Origin: Pseudomonas sp.
Lineage (GTDB): Bacteria > Pseudomonadota > Gammaproteobacteria > Pseudomonadales > Pseudomonadaceae
Length of the DNA stretch: 6,384 nt
Assembly: GCA_007117785.1 (NCBI GenBank)
Contig: SKFV01000282.1
Coordinates: forward strand, 1-6,384
Reading direction: 5' to 3'
Part shown: piece by piece, positions 1 through 5,938 of the stretch
How the letters are laid out: each line of letters starts with the position of its first letter
How positions within the stretch are numbered: position 1 is the stretch's first letter
The notes under the pieces: model-generated
Seen by the model: only the letters and a program-made list of their open reading frames with translations
Database searches by the model: none
Told to the model about the DNA's origin: nothing
Made by a program: the position numbers and the translations under genes

Positions 1-632
1 AAGGTACCTACCAGTGCAGTCGCTACTTTCTGGCCGATCTCGGTATTGTCGGCATCACCGAGGATCCCCATGGTGATCACGATACCCAATACCGCCGCAA
101 CAATACCGAAACCCGGTAAGGCATCCGCCACCCGCGTTACCGCGTGTGCCGGCTCATTGAGCTCTTCGGTCAGGCTGGAAATTTCCACATCGAACAGCGC
201 TTCCAGCTCATGTGGCGCCATATTGCCGCTGGACATGATGCGCAGGTAATCACAGATAAAGGACATCATATGCTTGTCCTTCATGATCGCCGGATACTTG
301 GTGAAGATCGGGCTCTGCTCCGGCTCTTCAATATCCGCTTCAATAGCCATCATGCCTTCGCGACGACTCTTGTTCAGCACCTCATAGAGCAGACCGAGCA
401 CATCAAGATAGAAAGGCTTGTTGAACCGATGGCCAAAAATAACGATGGGGACTTTTTTCAGCGTCTTTTTTACCACTGTGAATGAGTTTGCCACCAGAAA
501 GGCACCGGTAGCCGCACCACCAATAATCAGGACCTCGATCGGATGCCAGAGCGCTGCCAGATGTCCGCCCGACAGTGCAAAGCCCCCGATCACACAGACA
601 AAGACGGTAATAAAACCAAAAATTTTCAGCAT
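1..632 (-). CDS. motA: Flagellar motor stator protein MotA (partial, C-terminus off the left edge)
   Basis: MotA is the inner-membrane proton-channel subunit that forms the flagellar stator with MotB and pushes on FliG. The window holds the first 210 residues, and family members are about 283-295 long. The protein starts MLKIFGFITV. Two hydrophobic segments lie at about residues 4-21 and 31-50, then a large cytoplasmic loop with the NKSRREGMMAIE block, then a third membrane segment at about 172-191 starting LPGFGIVAAVLG. The loop residues R90 and E98, which contact FliG in E. coli MotA, and the channel proline P173 all fall at the same numbers as in E. coli. The second conserved proline (P222 in E. 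coli) lies beyond the edge. The ATG at 632-630 is the only sensible start, although no clear Shine-Dalgarno sequence precedes it. In this family motB normally follows motA, so it is expected just left of the window. The identification is very secure. Confidence 0.97.
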   Translation of the reverse strand, partial: MLKIFGFITVFVCVIGGFALSGGHLAALWHPIEVLIIGGAATGAFLVANSFTVVKKTLKKVPIVIFGHRFNKPFYLDVLGLLYEVLNKSRREGMMAIEADIEEPEQSPIFTKYPAIMKDKHMMSFICDYLRIMSSGNMAPHELEALFDVEISSLTEELNEPAHAVTRVADALPGFGIVAAVLGIVITMGILGDADNTEIGQKVATALVGT

Positions 633-660
633 ATTATCTGCAACCCATTCACCCGAAGAA

Positions 661-695
661 TGCCTGTCCGACCTTGACGGTTGGTGCCACAGGCA
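661..695 (+). other. Imperfect hairpin / inverted repeat in the motA-HDOD divergent spacer
   Basis: TGCCTGT at 661-667 pairs with ACAGGCA at 689-695, and CCGACC at 668-673 pairs with GGTTGG at 679-684 (one G-T wobble). The loop is TTGAC, and TGCC at 685-688 bulges on one side. This makes about 13 pairs as plus-strand RNA, and one fewer on the minus strand, where the wobble becomes a C-A mismatch. It could be an operator for a regulator of either divergent gene, or a leader structure ahead of the HDOD gene. It has no T-tract, so it is not a normal terminator. The pairing is seen directly; any function is a guess. Confidence 0.3.
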
Positions 696-758
696 GCAAA
701 ACCTGTTTATTCGCGTTATAGTCAGGTTTGCCGACTCAGTATAAAGCCCATTTGCCTC

Positions 759-2369
759 ATGCGCCCAGATCAGCCCCAGCAAACAGCCAACTCTCCTTCT
801 ATCGGCCAGATGTGCCGAATCCTGAGCGCTGTTCAACTGCCGATTGACCAACAGCAGCGCGATCGCCTGATCAAACGTCTGGACGACAACATGCTCAGCT
901 TTACCGAGCTGTCCAACAGCATACTGCAAGTGCCGGTGGCCGCGCTGACCATTTGCCGAGCTGCCGGTGATGCAGTGCGCCGGCGCGATGGCGATGTGCT
1001 CAACCTGGAACAGGCCTGCAACCTCTTGGGCACCCAGCGTATCGGTCAATTGCTCAGAGAACTGCCGGTACAGCCTTTGGCTGAACAACCCCTCGGTTTC
1101 CGGCAGATGCTGAGTATCAGTGAGCATGCGCTGACCCAGGCCCGTGGCCTGTTCGGCCAACGCATGGCACGACTATGGCAGGAGTTGGCGCTGGCCTGCC
1201 TGCTGTTCATGTCGCCCAGCTGGGTGCTGGTCTACAAGCGTCCGGAATTGTTTCGCGAATGGGAGAACTGGCACCTTGGCGCCAATGCCGGCAAAGGTCG
1301 TGCGCCGGCACAACTGCTGGGTAGTGACCAATTGCTCCAGCTGTCCCAGCAACTGGTCGAGGACTGGAACCTGCCCCTGTGGATTCGTCAGGGTTACCGC
1401 TCGCTGATCGACAGCCGGCGCCTGATGGTCAAGGCACTGCATATTGCCCGCGACAGCGAACATCCGCGTGATCAGCAAATGGCACTGGATGCCGATACCC
1501 GCTTGCTACGTTGGCTGACCCGGCCGGATAACAGTCTGCTGATGGCCAACGGCATAGCCGTCGGTGCCCACCATGACTGGTCCGCGCAGCATACACTGCG
1601 TTGGCAGCAGTTTATTGCCCTGTATCTAGGCTGCACTCTGGCCGAAGCCCAAACCGCCAGCCATGAGCACGCAGTGACCAGCGCCCAGAGCCAGCCGGTA
1701 CAAGCCGGCCTCTGGTTGCCTGCGCAAGCCTTGCTCTGGCCACCCGGCAGCCGTCGTCAGCTGGCCAGACTCACCCCTTTGACAGCCAGTCCGCCCCGGA
1801 GCAAAAAGCCTGCGGTCAGCCAGCCAGTGGTGCCCACGTCTCCGGCAACCCCGTCAGCAGACGCGGCCATTTGGCGGCGCCAGTGCATATTGCTCAACCA
1901 GTCACCCAGCCCGTACAAGGACTTGCCCAGCCTGCTCAACAGCAGCTTGTTGGCATTGCATCAGGGACTCGGCATACCTGCCTGCTGGATCGCGCTGTAT
2001 AACGGCCGCTCACAGCAACTAGTAGTTACAGCCGCACAACATGACGACGACCAGCTGCGCCGCCTGGGTACTGAGCTGGGTGACGCCCGGCAAGACAGCT
2101 GGGACTGGCTACGCAGCAGCCCATGCCTGGATCTTGACCCACAAACCCAGCAGCAACTGAGCAACCGCCTGCCGGCCAGTCTGAAAACATTGCTGGCCAA
2201 TCAGCCGGCGCACCTGCTGCCGCTGCTGTCCAAGGGCCGCCTGATCGGTATGTTGCTGGTACACAGCGGCACTCAACTGCTCAGTGGCAAACGCCAGCAG
2301 GCATTGCTTAAAACCGCCGAGTGCCTGAGTCAGGCACTGGTGACATTCTCATCCAAGCGTCAGGCTTGA
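759..2369 (+). CDS. HDOD-like domain protein with probable C-terminal GAF-like domain
   Basis: This is a 536-residue soluble protein with no signal peptide or membrane segment. Residues about 24-230 look like an HDOD output domain. They contain a helical repeat with NMLSFTELSNSILQVPVAAL (45-64) and the LEQACNLLGTQRIGQLL block (83-99), which resembles the usual 'Ai..LG...l..ll' HDOD motif. HDOD domains resemble HD domains but lack catalytic metal ligands and act in signalling. Residues about 341-370 are a Pro/Ser/Ala-rich linker. Residues about 385-530 resemble a GAF fold (GIPACWIALYNG, then LLPLLSKGRLIGMLLVHSG). The ligand is unknown. I recall an HDOD-type protein upstream of rhodanese and psd in Pseudomonas. 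The ATG at 759 is preferred because the domain starts shortly after it, but it has no clear ribosome binding site. An in-frame TTG at 681 and an ATG at 810 are alternatives. The gene is transcribed away from motA and ends 14 bp before rhdA. Confidence 0.75.
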   Translation: MRPDQPQQTANSPSIGQMCRILSAVQLPIDQQQRDRLIKRLDDNMLSFTELSNSILQVPVAALTICRAAGDAVRRRDGDVLNLEQACNLLGTQRIGQLLRELPVQPLAEQPLGFRQMLSISEHALTQARGLFGQRMARLWQELALACLLFMSPSWVLVYKRPELFREWENWHLGANAGKGRAPAQLLGSDQLLQLSQQLVEDWNLPLWIRQGYRSLIDSRRLMVKALHIARDSEHPRDQQMALDADTRLLRWLTRPDNSLLMANGIAVGAHHDWSAQHTLRWQQFIALYLGCTLAEAQTASHEHAVTSAQSQPVQAGLWLPAQALLWPPGSRRQLARLTPLTASPPRSKKPAVSQPVVPTSPATPSADAAIWRRQCILLNQSPSPYKDLPSLLNSSLLALHQGLGIPACWIALYNGRSQQLVVTAAQHDDDQLRRLGTELGDARQDSWDWLRSSPCLDLDPQTQQQLSNRLPASLKTLLANQPAHLLPLLSKGRLIGMLLVHSGTQLLSGKRQQALLKTAECLSQALVTFSSKRQA

Positions 2370-2374
2370 ACCCC

Positions 2375-2378
2375 GGAG
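2375..2378 (+). promoter_or_regulatory. Ribosome binding site of rhdA (decides the start)
   Basis: GGAG lies 5 bp before the ATG at 2384. It favours this ATG over the longer in-frame GTG start at 2321, which would overlap the upstream gene by 49 bp and add 21 residues that do not look like rhodanese. Confidence 0.7.
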
Positions 2379-2383
2379 CACCC

Positions 2384-3190
2384 ATGACTGAACCGCGACT
2401 GCCATTGCTACTCGAACCCGAGCACCTGGCCACTCGTCTTGACACGCCGCAGGTCCGTATTCTCGACCTCAGCAGTGATGAACAGTACCTGGCCGGGCAT
2501 ATCCCCGGTGCCATTCATATCAGCCCCAAACGTCTGCAAGCGCCGCCACCGACGCCCGGACACCTGCCGGACCAGGCCAGCCTTACCGCCCTGTTTGCCG
2601 AGATAGGCCATCACCCGGAATTGCATTATGTGGTCTATGACGATGAAGGCGGCGGCTGGGCCGGACGCTTTATCTGGCTGCTGGACAGTATTGGTCACTC
2701 GCACTTCAGTTACCTGAACGGTGGGCTGAAAGCCTGGCAGGCCGACGGCCTGGTATTAGAGACCCAGACTCAGCAGGTCTCCCCCAGCCAACCCGAGCTG
2801 ACCATCAGTTCAGCGGCAACCATCAGCGTAGATGAGCTAATGAACGATCTGGATAACCCGGATCGGGTGATCTGGGACGCCCGCTCTCCCGCCGAATACC
2901 ATGGCGAGAAAGTGCTGGCGCAAAAAGGCGGACATATCCCCGGCGCCATCAACTGCGAATGGACCCAGAGTATGGACCCGGATCGCGGCCTGCGCCTGCG
3001 TGCTGATATAGCCGAGTGGTTAGCCGCCCAGGGCATCACCACGGACAAACACATCGTCACTCATTGCCAGACCCACCACCGTTCCGGCTTTACCTATCTG
3101 GTAGCTCGGCTGCTCGGCTACCCGGTAAAAGCCTATGCCGGCTCCTGGTCGGAATGGGGCAACCACCCCGATACCCCCGTAGAAGTCTAA
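2384..3190 (+). CDS. rhdA: Thiosulfate sulfurtransferase (tandem-domain rhodanese, RhdA type)
   Basis: Rhodanese moves a sulfane sulfur from thiosulfate or another donor to cyanide or a cellular acceptor through a cysteine persulfide, in the cytoplasm. The 268-residue protein has two rhodanese domains. The N-terminal one (about 8-125, with YLAGHIPGAIHI) lacks a cysteine at its active-site position, where YDDEGGGWAGR is found, so it is structural. The C-terminal one (about 145-265, with VIWDARSPAEY and GGHIPGAIN) carries C228 in the loop HCQTHHRSG. That loop (CQTHHR) matches the one known from Azotobacter vinelandii RhdA and differs from the CRKGVT/CGTGVT loops of mammalian rhodanese and mercaptopyruvate sulfurtransferases. 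Length is normal for the family. The gene sits 14 bp after the HDOD gene and 9 bp before psd, so co-transcription is likely. The physiological sulfur acceptor cannot be told from sequence. Confidence 0.93.
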   Translation: MTEPRLPLLLEPEHLATRLDTPQVRILDLSSDEQYLAGHIPGAIHISPKRLQAPPPTPGHLPDQASLTALFAEIGHHPELHYVVYDDEGGGWAGRFIWLLDSIGHSHFSYLNGGLKAWQADGLVLETQTQQVSPSQPELTISSAATISVDELMNDLDNPDRVIWDARSPAEYHGEKVLAQKGGHIPGAINCEWTQSMDPDRGLRLRADIAEWLAAQGITTDKHIVTHCQTHHRSGFTYLVARLLGYPVKAYAGSWSEWGNHPDTPVEV

Positions 3191-3194
3191 GGAA
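3189..3194 (+). promoter_or_regulatory. Ribosome binding site of psd
   Basis: AAGGAA overlaps the TAA stop of rhdA (3188-3190) and lies 5 bp before the psd ATG at 3200. This supports the start and suggests coupled translation of rhdA and psd. Confidence 0.7.
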
Positions 3195-3199
3195 GCGTT

Positions 3200-4060
3200 A
3201 TGCGCGAGCGTTTATTCATCATCCTGCAATACCTGTTGCCCCAGCACCTGCTCTCCCGTACTGCGGGCGCACTGGCCGAATGCCGCTGGAACTGGGTAAA
3301 AAACCCCTTTATCACCTGGTTCGTCAAACGCTACCAGGTCGATATGAGCGAAGCGGCCGAAACCGACCCGACCGCCTACGCCTGTTTCAATGACTTTTTT
3401 ACCCGCGTACTGAAAGACGACGCCCGTCCGCTCGACAGTGGTGCCGACAGCATCCTCTGCCCGGCCGACGGCGGCATCAGCCAGCTCGGCGCTATCGAGC
3501 ACGGACGGATTTTCCAGGCCAAGGGACAAAGCTTCAGCCTGCTCGAGCTGCTGGGTGGCAACCCCGAACACGCCGCGCCCTTTCAGGGCGGCCAGTTTGC
3601 CACCGTCTATCTGTCGCCCAAGGATTATCATCGCGTGCATATGCCGCTGGCCGGCACCCTGACCGACATGATCTACGTCCCGGGCAAGCTGTTTTCGGTG
3701 AATCAGACCACCGCCGAAAATGTCCCTGAACTCTTTGCCCGCAACGAGCGCGTGGTGTGCCTGTTCGACACAGAAGCCGGCCCCATGGCCGTGGTGCTGG
3801 TCGGTGCCATGATCGTCGCCTCGGTGGAAACCGTCTGGGCCGGCCTGGTCGCGCCGCCACGCCGGCAACTGCATGCCCAGCGTTACGGTCAGGCTGCACC
3901 ACAATTGGGGCACGGCGCCGAAATGGGCCGCTTCAAGCTAGGTTCCACCGCCATCGTCCTGTTCGGTCCGCAGCAGGTTGAGTGGGCAGAGAACCTGGCC
4001 GCCGGCAGTGCTGTGCGCATGGGTGAGAAGCTCGGGCAACGGCGCAGCAAAACCGCATAA
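3200..4060 (+). CDS. psd: Phosphatidylserine decarboxylase proenzyme
   Basis: Psd converts phosphatidylserine to phosphatidylethanolamine, the main membrane phospholipid of such bacteria, at the inner membrane. The proenzyme cleaves itself at an LGST motif, giving a beta chain and an alpha chain whose new N-terminus is a pyruvoyl group made from the serine. Here FKLGSTAIVLF places cleavage between G248 and S249, so the alpha chain has 38 residues. The self-cleavage triad is complete: D90 in CPADGGIS, H147 in DYHRVHMP, and S249 (D90, H147 and S254 in E. coli). The NERVVCLFDTEAGPM and ASVETVWAG blocks also match E. coli Psd closely. At 286 residues it lacks the long C-terminal tail of the E. 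coli enzyme. It is the last gene of the probable HDOD-rhdA-psd unit. A long open frame on the opposite strand here is a coding shadow. Confidence 0.97.
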   Translation: MRERLFIILQYLLPQHLLSRTAGALAECRWNWVKNPFITWFVKRYQVDMSEAAETDPTAYACFNDFFTRVLKDDARPLDSGADSILCPADGGISQLGAIEHGRIFQAKGQSFSLLELLGGNPEHAAPFQGGQFATVYLSPKDYHRVHMPLAGTLTDMIYVPGKLFSVNQTTAENVPELFARNERVVCLFDTEAGPMAVVLVGAMIVASVETVWAGLVAPPRRQLHAQRYGQAAPQLGHGAEMGRFKLGSTAIVLFGPQQVEWAENLAAGSAVRMGEKLGQRRSKTA

Positions 4061-4065
4061 GCAGC

Positions 4066-4094
4066 TTGACCCGCGGACAGTGACGACTTATCTT
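4066..4094 (+). promoter_or_regulatory. Candidate sigma-70 promoter of umuDC
   Basis: TTGACC (4066-4071) and TATCTT (4089-4094) are 17 bp apart and end exactly where the LexA box begins, so the transcription start would fall inside the box. A second option is GTGACG (4080-4085) with TATATA (4102-4107) inside the box. In both cases bound LexA would block RNA polymerase. The elements are seen; promoter activity is inferred. Confidence 0.55.
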
Positions 4095-4114
4095 TACTGT
4101 ATATATAAACAGTA
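4095..4114 (+). promoter_or_regulatory. LexA (SOS) operator of umuDC
   Basis: TACTGTATATATAAACAGTA matches the gammaproteobacterial LexA consensus TACTGTATATATATACAGTA at 19 of 20 positions, including the required CTG-N10-CAG core (4097-4112). It lies just upstream of umuD and touches the candidate -10 element. The site should keep umuDC tightly repressed until RecA filaments trigger LexA self-cleavage. Confidence 0.95.
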
Positions 4115-4117
4115 AAT

Positions 4118-4124
4118 GGATAGG
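4118..4124 (+). promoter_or_regulatory. Ribosome binding site of umuD (decides the start)
   Basis: GGATAGG lies 6 bp before the ATG at 4131. The in-frame ATG at 4116 lies one base after the LexA box with no ribosome binding site, so 4131 is preferred. Confidence 0.6.
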
Positions 4125-4130
4125 TTCGTC

Positions 4131-4562
4131 ATGTCTGTCACCCTGCTTGGCCCCACCCCCGCCAGCCGACTGCGCCTGCCCCTGTTTGCGCACGGGGTAG
4201 CCGCCGGCTTTCCCAGCCCGGCGGACGATCACCGCGATGCTGCGCTGTCACTCGATCAACTGGTCAACGCACAGGCCGCACACACCTTTCTGCTCCGCGC
4301 CCAGGGCGACAGCATGCAGGATGCCGGCATCTACGACGGCGATATTCTGGTGGTCGACCGGGCTGTGCGGGCCCTGCCCGGTGATGTCATCATCGCCTGC
4401 ATCGACAACGAATTCACCGTCAAGACCCTGACCTACGAAGCTGGCCTGCCGGTGCTGATGCCCGCCAACCCAAAGTTTCCACCGCTGCGTCTGCAGCAGA
4501 CGGATGCACTGGAGGTCTGGGGCGTGGTCACCCACAGCCTGCACAAGCACCGTTTCCGTTGA
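4131..4562 (+). CDS. umuD: UmuD-type SOS mutagenesis protein (polymerase V accessory subunit, self-cleaving)
   Basis: UmuD is a LexA-like self-cleaving protein. RecA-stimulated cleavage removes the N-terminus, and the UmuD' dimer joins UmuC to form the translesion polymerase Pol V. The 143-residue product has the peptidase S24 fold: the catalytic serine S61 in LRAQGDSMQDAGI and the catalytic lysine K98 in EFTVKTL, matching S60 and K97 in E. coli. The expected cleavage site is A25-G26 in GVAAGFPSP, where E. coli has C24-G25. There is no DNA-binding N-terminal domain, which excludes LexA, and the immediate umuC neighbour supports UmuD. The plasmid-borne homologue in Pseudomonas is called RulA. 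The gene is under the LexA box and is followed by umuC after 6 bp. Confidence 0.95.
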   Translation: MSVTLLGPTPASRLRLPLFAHGVAAGFPSPADDHRDAALSLDQLVNAQAAHTFLLRAQGDSMQDAGIYDGDILVVDRAVRALPGDVIIACIDNEFTVKTLTYEAGLPVLMPANPKFPPLRLQQTDALEVWGVVTHSLHKHRFR

Positions 4563-4568
4563 ATCGCT

Positions 4569-5840
4569 ATGGGTAAGCCGTTATACGCTCTGGTTGACTG
4601 CAACAACTTCTACGTCAGTTGCGAGCGCCTGTTCCGTCCCGACTTGCGTCAGCGCCCGGTCGTGGTGCTGAGCAACAACGATGGCTGCGTGGTCAGTCGC
4701 AGCAACGAAGCCAAAGCTCTGGGTATCGCCATGGGCGTACCCCTGTTCCAGATTCAGGACGCCATCCGTAACCACGGCATTGAAGTCTTTAGCTCCAACT
4801 ACGCCCTCTATGCCGACCTGTCCGACCGTGTCATGAATACCCTGGCAGCGGTTGTACCCGCCATCGAGCGCTACTCGATCGATGAAAGCTTTCTCGATAT
4901 CAGCGGCCTGGGCGAGGAACATGACCTCCAACACTGGGCGGTCGAACTCAGGGCGCAGGTGCTGCAACATACCGGCATCCCCGTCAGCATCGGTCTGGCG
5001 CCGCGCAAGACCCTGGCCAAACTGGCCAACTGGGCCAGCAAACGCTGGCCGCAGACCGGTGGCGTGGTCGATTTGCGTAGCCCGGTACGCCAGCGCAAGC
5101 TACTCGCACTGGCGCCGGTAGAACAGGTCTGGGGCGTTGGCCGGCGGTTGTCCCAACGCCTGCGCCTGCTGGGTATCGAGCAGGCCAGCGACCTGGCCAG
5201 CTATGATCAGCGCCTGCTCAAGCGCAGCTTCAACAGCGTACTGCAACGCACTGCCCGCGAACTGGCCGGCGAAGCCTGCTTTCCACTGGAAGACGGCCCG
5301 GAGCGCAAGAAAATGATCGCCAGCACCCGCTCCTTTTCCAGCCGCGTCTATCAGCAGAACAGCCTGGCCGAAGCCATTACCCTGTACACCTCGCGCGCGG
5401 CAGAAAAGCTTCGCGCACAACAGAGCCTGTGCCGGGTATTGCACCTGTTTATCCGTACCGGGGTCTACGACGGCGCCCAGGCCCAGCGCCAGCAAATCAC
5501 CCTGGAGCTACCCTACCCCTCCGCCGACACCCGCGACCTGGTGCAACTGGCCCTGCACGGGCTGGCACAAATCTACCGGCCGGGTATCGGCTACGCCAAA
5601 GCGGGGGTCATATTGATGGAGTTGATCGAACCAGGCCAGTACACCCCGGATCTGTTCAAGCCACGGCCACGGGCCGGTAGTGATGAGTTGATGGCAGTGA
5701 TGGACAGGATCAACCACTACCAGGGTCGCGGCAGCATCCGCATCGGCCGCCTGCCCGCCAACCCGGCCTGGCGTATGCGGCAGGCCTTCAAAAGCCCGGC
5801 GTATACAACGCAATGGAAGGATTTGCCGCGCGCAACCTAG
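4569..5840 (+). CDS. umuC: UmuC-type Y-family DNA polymerase (polymerase V catalytic subunit)
   Basis: UmuC copies damaged DNA with low fidelity as UmuD'2C with RecA. The 423-residue length is typical of UmuC/RulB (E. coli 422). The Y-family palm/fingers domain starts with ALVDCNNFYVSCE: D10 is a metal ligand and Y15 is the expected steric-gate residue (Y11 in E. coli). D105 and E106 in RYSIDESFLD complete the metal site. A helix-hairpin-helix thumb follows (about 182-212, VEQVWGVGRRLSQRL), then the little-finger domain (about 245-355). The tail has a UmuC-specific block (GSDELMAVMDRINHYQGRGSIRIG, 370-393, then SPAYTTQWKDL). QYTPDLF at 357-363 sits where E. coli has its beta-clamp motif QLNLF. 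No strong ribosome binding site precedes the ATG, which is 6 bp after umuD, so translation is probably coupled. The catalytic core is intact. Confidence 0.97.
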   Translation: MGKPLYALVDCNNFYVSCERLFRPDLRQRPVVVLSNNDGCVVSRSNEAKALGIAMGVPLFQIQDAIRNHGIEVFSSNYALYADLSDRVMNTLAAVVPAIERYSIDESFLDISGLGEEHDLQHWAVELRAQVLQHTGIPVSIGLAPRKTLAKLANWASKRWPQTGGVVDLRSPVRQRKLLALAPVEQVWGVGRRLSQRLRLLGIEQASDLASYDQRLLKRSFNSVLQRTARELAGEACFPLEDGPERKKMIASTRSFSSRVYQQNSLAEAITLYTSRAAEKLRAQQSLCRVLHLFIRTGVYDGAQAQRQQITLELPYPSADTRDLVQLALHGLAQIYRPGIGYAKAGVILMELIEPGQYTPDLFKPRPRAGSDELMAVMDRINHYQGRGSIRIGRLPANPAWRMRQAFKSPAYTTQWKDLPRAT

Positions 5841-5879
5841 CGAGCCTCTGAAGAACTACCTGCGTTGCCGCACCCGCGT

Positions 5880-5917
5880 TATCAGTGCTTCCCCAAACAC
5901 AGCATTAATGGCTGATA
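5880..5917. other. Weak bulged inverted repeat between convergent umuC and ispH
   Basis: TATCAGTGCT at 5880-5889 can pair with AGCA at 5901-5904 and CTGATA at 5912-5917, leaving a 7-base bulge on the right side. It lies in the 98-bp convergent spacer, where a two-way terminator would be expected, but it has no GC-rich stem and no T-tract. I record it as a structure only. No better terminator is visible in the spacer. Confidence 0.2.
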
Positions 5918-5938
5918 CGTTCACACAAGGCCAAGGAC

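Noticed and set aside
646..715. A possible FliA (sigma-28) or sigma-54 promoter for motA on the minus strand.
   Set aside because: TCAAGG is present but no GCCGATAA-like -10 follows at the right distance, and TGGCAC is not followed by TTGC at the sigma-54 spacing.
674..722. TTGACG (674-679) and TATAGT (717-722) as a promoter for the HDOD gene.
   Set aside because: They are 37 bp apart, far from the 16-18 bp needed, and no better partner is seen for either.
46..744. Three overlapping plus-strand open frames at 46-249, 144-485 and 418-744.
   Set aside because: They are antisense to motA, which is unmistakable on the minus strand, and their products are low-complexity.
3212..3913. A 233-codon open frame on the minus strand.
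   Set aside because: It lies wholly inside psd, whose plus-strand protein has all catalytic residues. The antisense frame resembles no family I know and is explained by GC-rich codon bias.
4581..5813. Several minus-strand open frames of 75-131 codons.
   Set aside because: All lie inside umuC, which is intact and well conserved on the plus strand.
5841..5938. A strong bidirectional terminator between umuC and ispH.
   Set aside because: No GC-rich stem followed by a T-run is present on either strand; only a weak bulged repeat was found.
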